Assembly (NCBI RefSeq): GCF_003054555.1
Contig: NZ_CP026304.1
Span: forward strand, 7,998,001-8,062,000
DNA: 64,000 bases
From: Streptomyces lunaelactis
GTDB taxonomy: Bacteria; Actinomycetota; Actinomycetes; Streptomycetales; Streptomycetaceae
Direction of reading: 5' to 3'
Shown here: positions 1 to 8,183 of the stretch, one piece after another
Position numbering within the stretch: position 1 is the first letter of the stretch
How the letters are laid out: every line of letters begins with the position of its first letter
Made by a program: the position numbers and the translations under genes
Notes under the pieces: generated by a model
Databases searched by the model: none
What the model saw: only the letters and a program-made list of their open reading frames with translations
What the model was told of the DNA's origin: nothing

Positions 1-165
1 GCCGTCGTATGGCAGACCGCGATCAACCCGGTCGTGGCCCTGGAACTGATCGCCGCCGGCACCTGGTCCGGCAGCGGCGTCCTCGGTCCCGAGGCACTCC
101 CCGCCCGGCCTTTCCTGGACCTGTTGACCGAGTACGGTTCACCCTGGGGCATGCGCGAGCAGTGA
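1..165 (+). CDS. Saccharopine dehydrogenase-like protein, C-terminal fragment (5' end outside window)
   Basis: An open frame enters from the left edge and stops at TGA 163-165, giving 54 residues. The stretch VVALELIAAGTWSGSGVLGP, followed by FLDLLTEYGSPWGM, matches what I recall of the C-terminal end of saccharopine dehydrogenase/reductase family proteins (NAD(P)-dependent lysine-pathway-like oxidoreductases). Only the tail is visible, so neither cofactor site nor substrate can be judged. The call rests on C-terminal similarity from memory. Confidence 0.6.
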   Translation, partial: AVVWQTAINPVVALELIAAGTWSGSGVLGPEALPARPFLDLLTEYGSPWGMREQ

Positions 166-522
166 CAGCCCAACGCCGGTGCTGTGTGCGTCAATAGGTC
201 TGGACCAACTCGGCGTACCGGCGCCGGCTGGCGCCGTCTCGCAGGTGAAGTGGGGCCCGCGCCCCCGAATTGGCGCTACTGTTCTGATCCGTATCATCTC
301 CGCGACGGCGTGATCCCTTCCGCCGTCCGCAAGAGCCCGTCGACGCCCGCCCGGCGCACGGAGTTTCAGCGAGTTTCCGCTTCGACTGAGCAGAACCATC
401 CTGGTTTCCGTATCCCTCTGCGTTGTGCTGTGTCTTCCGCCGGAGCGGGCGAGAGTACGGCCCGACTCGGCCGAGGGGCATGAAGCCCACGGTGTGCGAC
501 GGCAATCAAGAGGGGCGGACTG
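166..522. other. Intergenic region upstream of the DUF1996 gene
   Basis: There is no convincing gene on either strand. The only motif noted is AGGTCTGGACCA near 196-207, which resembles the core of a DasR (dre) site, TGGTCTAGACCA, at 10 of 12 positions. A purine-rich stretch (GAGGGGCGG) just before 523 serves as ribosome binding site for the next gene. Confidence 0.4.
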
Positions 523-1947
523 ATGAGGTACAGACAGAGACACAAGCGGTCCAGACTGATCGGCATGACTGTCGCCGGGGTGACAGCGATGGCCGTGGGG
601 GGCGGGGCTCTCCTGATGACGGACAACGACGCCTCGGCCGCCCGGGGTTCCACGAAGGCCGCAGGCTGGCAGGCGCCGATGACCATCAACTGTCCGGACG
701 TCGCGGTCCGTCTGTCGAGTGTGCCGGAGCAGGCGCGGCCGGCCGTGGACGGTGAACTCGCGCAGCTGGACAGCCAGGTCGCGGATGCCTATCGGCAACT
801 CGCCACCGGCGGCGCTCAAGCCGACCAGAAGTGGGTACGCACGCGCGTACTGGATCCGCTGTCCTCCCAGCGCCGCGGCACTCTGGACCGCATCGCCGCC
901 GAGATCGAGCGGGTCTCGAGCCGGCCCCAGGGGATGGACTCGCTGGCGTCCTGCACGGTCAAGAAGGACGATGTGGCCCCCGCTTCCGCGGCCGGTTCCG
1001 GATCTGACGCTCCGAGCGCCCCTGCTGCCAGTGCCTCCGCGCCGGCCGCGGGCGGTCAGGGGCAGACGGGTCCCCGAAGGTCGGACTTCGTGGACATCCG
1101 CAAGGTGCGGCCCAATGTCGCCGAGCCCCGCGTACGGAGCAACGCCTCCCGTGGCACCTTCAAGTCGCGCTGCGGTCGCAACGAGAACAAGCACTTCAAC
1201 CCCGACAACGTCATCGTCGCCCCCGGTGTGAGCAACGGCGCCCACCACATGCACGACTACGTCGGCAACCTCGAGACCGATGCCTTCTCCACCAATGACG
1301 ACCTGGCCACCGCCAATACGACGTGCACCAACGGCGACCGCTCCACGCACTATTGGCCGGTGCTGCGACTGCGCAACGGGAAGATCGAGGCCGACGCCAA
1401 TCTTCCCGGCGGCGGACAGGACGGCAACGTCGGACGCATTCTCCAGCCCGCTTCCGTGCAACTCACCTTCCGCGGCAGTCCCGTCGGCAAAGTCACGGCG
1501 ATGCCCACATTCCTGCGCATCATCACCGGCGACGCCAAGGCGTTCACCAATGGAACAGCCAATGCCAACGCATCCTGGAGCTGCACCGGCTTCGAGAACC
1601 GACAGCTCAAGGACAAATACCCGCTGTGCCCGCGCGGCAGCAACGTGGTGCGTACGTTCAATTTCCAGAGCTGCTGGGACGGCCAGAACACCGACAGCGC
1701 GAACCACCGCACGCATGTGACCTTCGCGCGCCCCAACGGCGCGTGCCCGAAGGGATTCCGGGCCATTCCTCAACTGGTCCAGCGGATCACGTACAAGATC
1801 GCGCCCGGCTCCGTGTTCGCCGTCGACAGCTTCCCTGAGCAGTTGCACAAGCCGGTGACGGACCATGGCGACTTCATCAACGTGATGTCCGCGTCGCTGA
1901 TGAGGAAAGCGGTGAGCTGCATCAACAACGGCCGTAGGTGCGGCTGA
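523..1947 (+). CDS. Secreted DUF1996 domain-containing protein
   Basis: The 474-residue product starts with a basic stretch (MRYRQRHKRSR) and a hydrophobic segment to about residue 30, followed by ASAA, which reads as a Sec signal peptide. Residues 35-150 are a helical mature region, and 160-185 an Ala/Ser/Pro linker. From about residue 215 to the end lies DUF1996, recognisable from RCGRNENKHFNPDNVIVAPG, then GAHHMHDYVGN, and later DGQNTDSANHRTHV. In this family the conserved His/Asp residues suggest a hydrolase or carbohydrate-related fold, but no activity is established from sequence. The ATG at 523 has a GAGGGG-type ribosome binding site. It stands alone, so context adds nothing about substrate. 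Confidence 0.8.
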   Translation: MRYRQRHKRSRLIGMTVAGVTAMAVGGGALLMTDNDASAARGSTKAAGWQAPMTINCPDVAVRLSSVPEQARPAVDGELAQLDSQVADAYRQLATGGAQADQKWVRTRVLDPLSSQRRGTLDRIAAEIERVSSRPQGMDSLASCTVKKDDVAPASAAGSGSDAPSAPAASASAPAAGGQGQTGPRRSDFVDIRKVRPNVAEPRVRSNASRGTFKSRCGRNENKHFNPDNVIVAPGVSNGAHHMHDYVGNLETDAFSTNDDLATANTTCTNGDRSTHYWPVLRLRNGKIEADANLPGGGQDGNVGRILQPASVQLTFRGSPVGKVTAMPTFLRIITGDAKAFTNGTANANASWSCTGFENRQLKDKYPLCPRGSNVVRTFNFQSCWDGQNTDSANHRTHVTFARPNGACPKGFRAIPQLVQRITYKIAPGSVFAVDSFPEQLHKPVTDHGDFINVMSASLMRKAVSCINNGRRCG

Positions 1948-2540
1948 CGTCCGGATCCGGCGCGGCGGATGCCACGCCGCCCGCCCGTTTCCTCTCGTCG
2001 ACGATGGGGACCCCGCTCTTGTGCACTCAGGCGTTCACCGCGTGGGCGCAGGCCCAGGAGCAGGGTCCCGGCGGCCGAGAGTCTGGGGCGGCCGGTCGAT
2101 AAACGGACAGAGGCGGCATAAGCCTCCATATTTGCCTACAGCGGCGAATAGTGGTGCGAACCGCGGGGCGTTTCGCGGTCCGCCAGGGCGACTCGCTGCG
2201 CGACCTTGGTCGAGAAAGCGTTCCGGCAGTGACGTTTCGCCCGAAAAGTTACTGCGTGGGCAGTTGCTCTGATATTTCGCATGATGCCTGAATTGGTAGT
2301 ACTCGCGCGAAATATCTTTCTCTCGCGCCCTGCCGCACGGCACACCGTTCCGCATTGCCTCCAGTGAAATGGGTCACGTCTATGGCGATTTGTGGACAGC
2401 GCCGATGAGCCCAGTCCCGTTCCACAGAAAGAAAGTTGAGTTTCCCGCTCGGGATGGATCAAGGGATATTCTCGCGGCGGATCCTCCTCGCGGAATGCCC
2501 TATTGAATTCAGGGCTTGTTCCCTCCGGTGCATCTCGCTT
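1948..2540. other. Long intergenic region ahead of the c-di-AMP riboswitch
   Basis: No gene is supported. Base composition is less GC-rich between about 2230 and 2520. A perfect 10-bp inverted repeat, GATATTTCGC (2271-2280) and GCGAAATATC (2307-2316), is separated by 26 bases. The transcription start for the riboswitch-led cell-wall gene probably lies in this stretch, but I could not fix promoter elements. Confidence 0.4.
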
Positions 2541-2733
2541 ACGGTCACGGCAATCCGGATGGACCGCCGAATCCTGCCGCCATCCGGAAACCGAACCGAC
2601 CCACTCACGTACGGCAGGAGCGGGGGACCCAGGTAAGCCGCCGATCCGGAATCCGGAACGGCTTGGGGTGAAGTCGCATTCATACTGCGGCCGGGCATCT
2701 CCAGCCCGAACCCGACAGCTCACCTCGCAGGCG
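2541..2733 (+). promoter_or_regulatory. c-di-AMP riboswitch (ydaO/yuaA type)
   Basis: The leader carries the conserved blocks of the actinobacterial ydaO class in order: CCGCCGAATCC (2564-2574), GGAGCGGGGGACCCAGGTAA (2616-2635), GGCTTGGGGTGAAG (2659-2672), GGCCGGGCATCTCCAGCCCG (2689-2708) and the closing AACCCGACAGCTCACCTCGC (2709-2728). This class binds cyclic di-AMP and in Streptomyces typically switches off resuscitation-factor and other cell-wall hydrolase genes. It ends about 18 bases before the start of the LysM gene it should control. Confidence 0.92.
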
Positions 2734-2750
2734 ACGGAGAGGAATTCGTC

Positions 2751-3581
2751 ATGCCCGCAAAGGGTAAGCACCGTCGCCCCAAGTCCAGCTCACTCACCCG
2801 GGGTCTCGCCGTCGTGGGCACGGGTGGCGCCGCACTCGTCCTTCCGGTGATCGGCGCGACCGCTGCCGGCGCGGCGCAGGCGCAGCCCGTTGCTGTCGAG
2901 AAGGCCGTGGCACCGGCCATCGCGGCGGCCGCGCCGGCCCCCGCGAAGAAGGCGGGCCCCACGACCTATTCGGTCGTCGCGGGGGACTCCCTTTCCAAGA
3001 TCGCGGACCAGCTCGCCGTGAGCGGCGGCTGGAAGAAGCTGTACCAGGACAACCGGAAGGCTGTCGGTGACGACCCGCGGCTGATTCATCCCGGACTCGA
3101 GCTGACCGTCGGTAAGAAGGCCAAGGCGCCCTCCGCCAAGGCGCCCTCCGCCAAGGCGTCCGCGTCCAAGGCATCCTCCTCCCAGCGGGCCGACCGTTCC
3201 GAGCGGACGTCCACCCTGTCCACCAAGAAGGCCGCCGTCGTCTCCAAGCCCGCGGCCTACTCCAATGACCTCGACGGCTGGATCAAGGAGTCGCTGGACG
3301 TCATGGCCCGGCACGGCATACCGGGCAGCTACGACGGCATCCACCGAAACGTCATGCGCGAGTCCGCGGGCAACCCGCTGGCCATCAACAACTGGGACTC
3401 CAACGCCGCCGCCGGAACGCCGTCCAAGGGGCTCCTGCAGGTCATCCAGCCGACCTTCCTGGCCTACCACGTGCCCGGCACGGCGATGGACAGCTTTGAT
3501 CCGGTCGCCAACATCACCGCCGCGTGCAACTACGCCGCCGACAAGTACGGCTCGATCGACAACGTCAACGGACCTTACTGA
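2751..3581 (+). CDS. Secreted LysM and lysozyme-like (transglycosylase) cell-wall protein
   Basis: The 276-residue product has a twin-basic N-terminus (KGKHRRPKSS) and hydrophobic core to about residue 40 that look like an export signal. Residues 70-122 form one LysM peptidoglycan-binding domain (TTYSVVAGDSLSKIADQL through HPGLELTV). A Lys/Ala/Ser-rich linker with repeated KAPSA units (about 123-165) leads to a lysozyme-like SLT domain (about 175-276), with the probable catalytic Glu in NVMRESAGNP and the core SKGLLQVIQPTF. It should cleave or remodel peptidoglycan outside the membrane. The ATG at 2751 follows ACGGAGAGGA at good distance. The upstream c-di-AMP riboswitch ties expression to c-di-AMP level, as for rpf/swl-type genes of Streptomyces. 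Confidence 0.9.
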   Translation: MPAKGKHRRPKSSSLTRGLAVVGTGGAALVLPVIGATAAGAAQAQPVAVEKAVAPAIAAAAPAPAKKAGPTTYSVVAGDSLSKIADQLAVSGGWKKLYQDNRKAVGDDPRLIHPGLELTVGKKAKAPSAKAPSAKASASKASSSQRADRSERTSTLSTKKAAVVSKPAAYSNDLDGWIKESLDVMARHGIPGSYDGIHRNVMRESAGNPLAINNWDSNAAAGTPSKGLLQVIQPTFLAYHVPGTAMDSFDPVANITAACNYAADKYGSIDNVNGPY

Positions 3582-3590
3582 CGTTCTGGG

Positions 3591-3614
3591 TCCCGGCGGC
3601 TCGGGCCGCCGGGA
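3591..3614 (+). terminator. Intrinsic-type hairpin after the LysM/SLT gene
   Basis: TCCCGGCGGC (3591-3600) and GCCGCCGGGA (3605-3614) pair perfectly over 10 bp around a TCGG tetraloop, starting 9 bases after the stop codon. No U-tract follows, as is usual for Streptomyces terminators. Confidence 0.75.
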
Positions 3615-3954
3615 TCCCCGTGAAGCGCCCCGAGATGTGCAGGTCGGCCCCGATCCCGGCTGCTGCCGCCCGCAGCTCGGGCAGGCGCGGCCTGCTGCGA
3701 CGTGCTCGCCGACGTCGATCTGCGGCCCGGCCTGGCCCGTACCACCGCACCGACTCTTTAGCCGAAAGGTTCAAACGCAACAGATCGCGCTCGCCGCACG
3801 GACCGGGCCGACGTGACGGCGCTCCACGAGCGTGACCTTCAGGTCACGGAGGGGCTGCATGGCGACGGGCCGAAGATCGCCGCCCGAGCCCTTACTCCGG
3901 TCGTGTTCCGCATTCGCATCGCATTCGTGATCGGTGCGGCGCATGATGGTGGGC
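3615..3954. other. Intergenic region before the response-regulator fusion gene
   Basis: No gene is supported. A minus-strand frame through the terminator contains a protein-like stretch (LPELRAAAAGIGADLHISGR), but it has no plausible start or recognised family. No promoter was identified. Confidence 0.35.
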
Positions 3955-5613
3955 ATGGCGAAGCCGACCATCCTGACCGTCGACGACGATCCGGGAGTCT
4001 CCCGAGCCATCGCCCGCGACCTCCGGCGCCGGTACGGCGACCGGTATCGCGTGCTCCGCGCGCCCTCGGGTGCAGAGGCCCTGGAGGCATTGCGGGAGGT
4101 CAAGCTGCGCGGCGAGCCGCTCGCCGTGATGATCGCCGACTACCGCATGCCGACGATGAACGGCGTGCAGTTTCTGGAAGCGGCCATGGACCTCTTCCCC
4201 CTGGCCAGACGGGTGCTTCTGACGGCGTACGCCGACACGGGCGCGGCCATAGACGCGATCAACATCGTCGATCTCGATCATTACCTGCTCAAGCCGTGGA
4301 GTCCGCCGGAGGAGAACCTCTACCCGGTGCTGGACGCGCTGCTGGAGCTGTGGGCGGCGGCGCCCGACCTGGCGGTGGGGGAGACACGGATCGTCGGCCA
4401 CCGCTGGTCGGCGCCGTCCTTCGCCGTACGGGAATTCCTCGCCCGCAATCTCGTGCCCTACCGCTGGGTCGCCGCGGACGAACCCGAAGGGCGGCGGCTC
4501 CTGGACGCGGCCGGTCTCAGCGCCGACGACGTGCCGCTGGTGATCACGGCCGACGGCAAGACCCTGCAGGCGCCGAGCGAGGCCGAGCTCGCCGCCGAAG
4601 TGGGACTGAGCACCACCCCGGCCGCCGACTTCTACGACGTCGTCGTCATCGGCGCGGGCCCCGCAGGGCTCGGCGCCGCCGTCTACGCGGCGTCCGAGGG
4701 GCTGCGAACGGTGCTGGTGGAGCGGAGCGCGACCGGCGGGCAGGCCGGCCAGAGCAGCCGTATCGAGAACTACCTGGGTTTCCCCGACGGAGTGTCCGGG
4801 GCGCAGCTGACGGACCGGGCACGTCGGCAGGCCACCCGCTTCGGCGCCGAGATCCTCAGCGCGCGGGAAGTGGTGTCACTGGAAGCGGCAGGGGCGGGCC
4901 GGGTGCTGCGGTTCAGCGACGGGACCTCGATCGGGGCGCACACCGTCGTCCTGGCGACGGGGGTGTCGTACCGGCGGCTGGAGGGGGCGGGCCTCGACGA
5001 GTTCACCGGAGCCGGAGTCTTCTACGGCTCGGCGTCCTTCGAAGCAGCCAACTGCACGGGGGAGGACGTGTACATCGTCGGCGGCGCCAACTCCGCCGGC
5101 CAGGCCGCCGTCTACTTCTCCCGCTATGCCAACCGCGTCCATCTCCTGGTCCGCGGAGCCGACTTGGCCAGGTCGATGTCGCACTACCTGGTCCAGCAGA
5201 TCGACGGCATCGCCAACATTCACGTCCACCCGCACACCGAGGTGGCGGGCGGCGAGGGCGACAGGCACCTGCAGCGACTGACCCTGCGCGACAACCGCAC
5301 GGGCGACGTGAGAACGACCGATGCCTCGTGGCTGTTCGTCTTCATCGGCGCCGAACCGCCCACTGGGTGGCTGGACGGCGTCGTCCGCCGTGACGAACGG
5401 GGCTTCGTGCTCACCGGTCCCGACCTGCTGTCCGAGGGAGCGCGCCCCGCTGGATGGCCGCTGTCACGGGACCCCTACCACCTCGAAACCAGTGTGCCCG
5501 GTGTTTTCGCCGCCGGCGACGTACGGGCCGAATCGGTCAAACGGGTCGCATCCGCGGTCGGGGAAGGCGCCATGGCCGTCTCCCTGGTGCACCGCTACAT
5601 GGAGGCGCAATGA
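3955..5613 (+). CDS. Response regulator receiver / glutaredoxin-like / thioredoxin reductase-like FAD oxidoreductase fusion
   Basis: The frame is about 552 residues. Residues 1-130 form a receiver domain: acidic pocket VDDDP, phospho-acceptor Asp in IADYRMP, Thr in LLTAYAD and Lys in LLKPW. Residues 140-220 resemble a glutaredoxin-like fold, but its usual CxxC position reads SAPS. From about 225 a thioredoxin reductase-like flavoprotein follows, with FAD motif VVIGAGPAGLGAA and NADPH motif VGGANSAG. The CxxC expected between these (usual YCATC) is absent (FYGSASFEAANC), so it is probably not a classical TrxR. It ends in an ATGA overlap with a histidine kinase gene, its likely partner. Starts at 3934 (GTG), 3943 and 3946 are also possible; 3955 begins right at the receiver domain. 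Confidence 0.88.
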   Translation: MAKPTILTVDDDPGVSRAIARDLRRRYGDRYRVLRAPSGAEALEALREVKLRGEPLAVMIADYRMPTMNGVQFLEAAMDLFPLARRVLLTAYADTGAAIDAINIVDLDHYLLKPWSPPEENLYPVLDALLELWAAAPDLAVGETRIVGHRWSAPSFAVREFLARNLVPYRWVAADEPEGRRLLDAAGLSADDVPLVITADGKTLQAPSEAELAAEVGLSTTPAADFYDVVVIGAGPAGLGAAVYAASEGLRTVLVERSATGGQAGQSSRIENYLGFPDGVSGAQLTDRARRQATRFGAEILSAREVVSLEAAGAGRVLRFSDGTSIGAHTVVLATGVSYRRLEGAGLDEFTGAGVFYGSASFEAANCTGEDVYIVGGANSAGQAAVYFSRYANRVHLLVRGADLARSMSHYLVQQIDGIANIHVHPHTEVAGGEGDRHLQRLTLRDNRTGDVRTTDASWLFVFIGAEPPTGWLDGVVRRDERGFVLTGPDLLSEGARPAGWPLSRDPYHLETSVPGVFAAGDVRAESVKRVASAVGEGAMAVSLVHRYMEAQ

Positions 5614-7082
5614 ATGCCCCGAGCCCGCGCGACAAGCTGACCCCGGCCGAACTGCAGACCCTGTTCCTCTTCGAGGCCCTCGACGACAAACAGCTGGCGT
5701 GGCTCGCCGAGCGCGGCAGCGTCGAGGTGCGGCCGGGCGGAGCGCCCGTCTACTCCCAGGGCGAGGCCGCCACCTGCTTCTTCGTACTTCTCAGCGGTAC
5801 GGTCGCCATGGTCCGCCATCTCCACGGCGACGACATCGAGCTCGGCCGCACCGAGCAGGTAGGTGTCTACAGCGGAGCCACGCAGGCCTACCTCGGGGAC
5901 CGGGTGGACCAGGTCTACCCCAACACGCTGCGAGCCATCACCGACGTCGAACTCTTCGTGCTGCCCGCCGAAGAGTTCGCCCACGCGGTACGCACCTGGT
6001 TCCCCATGGCGCTGCATCTGCTCGAAGGCCTGTTCTTCGGCACCCGTGCCAGCAACACCATCATCGGCGAACGCGAACGACTGGAGGCCCTCGGCTCCCT
6101 CACCGCCGGGCTCACCCACGAGCTCAACAACCCCGCGGCCGCGGCCGTACGCGCCACCGACACCCTGCGCGACCGGGTCACCAAGATGCGCCACAAGCTC
6201 GCCCTCATCGCCGACGGCCGGGTGGACGGCACCCGTCTGCACCACCTGGTCGAGATGCAGGACGCGGCCGTCCAACGCGCCTCCAACGCCCCCAAGCTGT
6301 CGGCGATCGAAGCCTCCGACGCCGAGGACGAGGTCACCGACTGGCTCGAGGACCACGAGATCGACCGGGCCTGGGACATCGCCCCCGTCCTGGTCGCCGG
6401 CGGCATCGACCCCGCATGGCTGTCCGAGGCGACCGACAGCCTGGGCGACGAGAACCGGCAGGCGGCGGTGGGGTGGCTGACGTACACCATCGACACCGAG
6501 CTGTTGATGGGGGAGATCGAGGACGCCGTCAACCGCATCTCCGGCCTCGTCGATGCGGCACGCCAGTACTCCCAGCTCGACCGCGCCGCCCAGCAGCCCG
6601 TCGACATCCACGAACTCCTCGACGCCACGCTGGTGATGCTGCAGGCCAAGATCCCCTCGGGCGTGCGCGTGGTGAAGGAGTACGACCGCGGTCTGCCGCC
6701 CATCCCGGCGTACGGTGCGGAGCTCAACCAGGTCTGGACGAACCTCATCGACAACGCCCTCGGCGCGATGAACGGCAGCGGCACGCTCACGATCGCCACC
6801 TGGCGCGATGCCGACCGCCTCTTCGTCGAGGTCCGCGACACCGGCCCCGGCATCCCGGCCGACATTCGCCCGCGGATCTTCGAGCCCTTCTTCACCACGA
6901 AGCCGGTCGGTGAGGGTACCGGGCTCGGCCTCGACATCTCCTACCGCATCGTGGTCAACAAGCACCACGGCGATATCAGAGTGGACTCGCAGCCGGGCAG
7001 CACGAGGTTCCGCGTCTGCCTGCCGATCACGCCGGATTCGCACGACGAGGAACCGTCGCCCGCCACTGCCGAGAACTCCTGA
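5610..7082 (+). CDS. Sensor histidine kinase with N-terminal cyclic nucleotide-binding domain
   Basis: The 490-residue product starts at ATG 5610 behind GGAGGC, overlapping the previous stop as ATGA, so translation is probably coupled. Residues 15-135 are a cNMP-binding/Crp-like beta-barrel (EALDDKQLAWLAERG, then YSQGEAATCFFVLLSG). The dimerisation helix carries the phospho-accepting His170 in THELNNPAAA. The ATPase domain has an N box (NQVWTNLIDNALGAM), G1 (DTGPGIP), F box (FEPFFTTK) and G2 (GEGTGLGLDIS). There are no membrane segments, so it should sense a soluble cue. Together with the upstream receiver-flavoprotein it forms a cytoplasmic two-component pair; coupling kinase output to a redox enzyme is inferred. 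Confidence 0.9.
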   Translation: MNAPSPRDKLTPAELQTLFLFEALDDKQLAWLAERGSVEVRPGGAPVYSQGEAATCFFVLLSGTVAMVRHLHGDDIELGRTEQVGVYSGATQAYLGDRVDQVYPNTLRAITDVELFVLPAEEFAHAVRTWFPMALHLLEGLFFGTRASNTIIGERERLEALGSLTAGLTHELNNPAAAAVRATDTLRDRVTKMRHKLALIADGRVDGTRLHHLVEMQDAAVQRASNAPKLSAIEASDAEDEVTDWLEDHEIDRAWDIAPVLVAGGIDPAWLSEATDSLGDENRQAAVGWLTYTIDTELLMGEIEDAVNRISGLVDAARQYSQLDRAAQQPVDIHELLDATLVMLQAKIPSGVRVVKEYDRGLPPIPAYGAELNQVWTNLIDNALGAMNGSGTLTIATWRDADRLFVEVRDTGPGIPADIRPRIFEPFFTTKPVGEGTGLGLDISYRIVVNKHHGDIRVDSQPGSTRFRVCLPITPDSHDEEPSPATAENS

Positions 7083-7092
7083 AACCGGACGC

Positions 7093-7338
7093 TCAGTCGG
7101 TCCTGGCGCGGGCTCCGTGCCGTGTCCTGCCGCTCGCCACGGGGCGATTCGCGTGCCGCTTCAGGTACTCGGCCTCCAGTTCCGTCATGCGGATGCTGTG
7201 CGCCACGAGTGCGTTCTGTGAACCGTGCAGCAACGTGTCGTGCCGCGTGCGGTGAATGGTCTCGAGCTCCCGCATCAACTGCTGGTCGTCGAGATCGGCC
7301 GGCTCCACGCCTCGGTGGCCGGCCCCGGCGTCGCTCAT
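7093..7338 (-). CDS. DUF6158 family small protein
   Basis: The 81-residue protein has the features of DUF6158 as I recall it: VEPADLDDQQLMRELETIHR, then HSIRMTELEAEYLKRHANR and a basic tail (SGRTRHGARARTD). It is predicted to be mostly helical, charged and cytoplasmic. Its ATG overlaps the stop of the preceding minus-strand gene by 4 bases (ATGA, 7335-7338), so the two are an operon. Function is unknown. The family is common in Streptomyces next to stress-related small proteins. Confidence 0.8.
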   Translation of the reverse strand: MSDAGAGHRGVEPADLDDQQLMRELETIHRTRHDTLLHGSQNALVAHSIRMTELEAEYLKRHANRPVASGRTRHGARARTD

Positions 7339-7850
7339 CGGGGAATTCCTTCCAGCAGATTCGTGAACTCATCCACAACGACCATGATGCGCCCTCTTCC
7401 GGAACCTGTCGTGGCCGTGGGCGTGCCGGCACTTCGGAGGCCCGTGGGAGGTGCCGTCAGTCGAGGGACAGCCCGGTGCATACGGAGGGCGTCGACCGAC
7501 TCGGCGAGCAGCTCGTACTCGGTCACCTCGTCGTGGACCGTGTAGCGGATGAGCCGGCCGCCGGCCAGCTGTTCAGCGATCCTGTTCTGACACGCGTTGT
7601 CGTCGCGCCAGGCGCGCAGCAGGCCCGGCACATCGGGGACGTGCGCACCTATCGGGCAGAGTGCTTCGGCCGGGAAGTGCGGACTGTCGGGCGTGGGATC
7701 GAGCCTCTCGGCGATCCACGTGGCGCGGTCGCGCAGCCACCACATCGCGAGCGGCAGAGTGGGCGCACGATAGGTCCCCAGAGGTACGCCGATCCGCCGG
7801 CCTCCAGCCACTCCGTACGCGGTGACGTGACACAGGAATTCGTCATGCAC
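7335..7850 (-). CDS. Conserved hypothetical protein (171 aa), coupled to DUF6158 gene
   Basis: I do not recognise a named domain. The protein begins MHDEFLCHVTAYG behind a strong AAGGAGAG ribosome binding site. It contains VPLGTYRAPTLPLAMWWLRD and RWRDD-type charged stretches, and ends in a low-complexity Gly/Arg segment before VVDEFTNLLEGIPR. There is no signal peptide or membrane helix. Similar short Streptomyces proteins beginning MHDEFLCHVTA are known to me only as hypothetical. The ATGA overlap with the DUF6158 gene indicates the two are made together. Confidence 0.65.
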   Translation of the reverse strand: MHDEFLCHVTAYGVAGGRRIGVPLGTYRAPTLPLAMWWLRDRATWIAERLDPTPDSPHFPAEALCPIGAHVPDVPGLLRAWRDDNACQNRIAEQLAGGRLIRYTVHDEVTEYELLAESVDALRMHRAVPRLTAPPTGLRSAGTPTATTGSGRGRIMVVVDEFTNLLEGIPR

Positions 7851-8183
7851 GGCTGCTCTCCTTGCACCGTTTTCGTCGCGAGGCGGCCGCTGCCGCCCTT
7901 TCGTTGCATCGATGTGGCGCGCGTGCTGTGAAGCGGTTCCCGGGAGAGCGATTTGTTCAATCTTGGATGGCCCCAGTCTATGAGTATCCGCTTCTTCTGA
8001 TTCATGTCACCACAAGGTTCCGGGCAGATGTGACGCATATTCAGGAGGGTTACTGGCCGAAAATATCCGCACCGTTGAGGATGAACCCGGCCCGGTTCAC
8101 CGGTACCGGAGCCACGCGGGCGGTACATAGTGGTTCCGGGACACTTTCACTCGCCGGGTTGGCCCAGGACCGAGGATCGGTGC
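7851..8183. other. Divergent intergenic region
   Basis: This region separates the minus-strand DUF6158 operon from the plus-strand DinB gene and must hold both promoters. It is AT-richer around 7940-8070. I see no confident operator or RNA element. Confidence 0.35.

Noticed and set aside
139..1866. 575-aa minus-strand frame
   Set aside because: It is the antisense shadow of the DUF1996 gene, which has a signal peptide, domain and ribosome binding site on the plus strand.
2136..2771. 211-aa minus-strand frame
   Set aside because: It lies across the c-di-AMP riboswitch and shows no recognisable protein family.
3565..3780. 71-aa minus-strand frame with protein-like stretch LPELRAAAAGIGADLHISGR
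   Set aside because: No start signal, it runs through the LysM terminator hairpin, and no family is recognised; at most a remnant.
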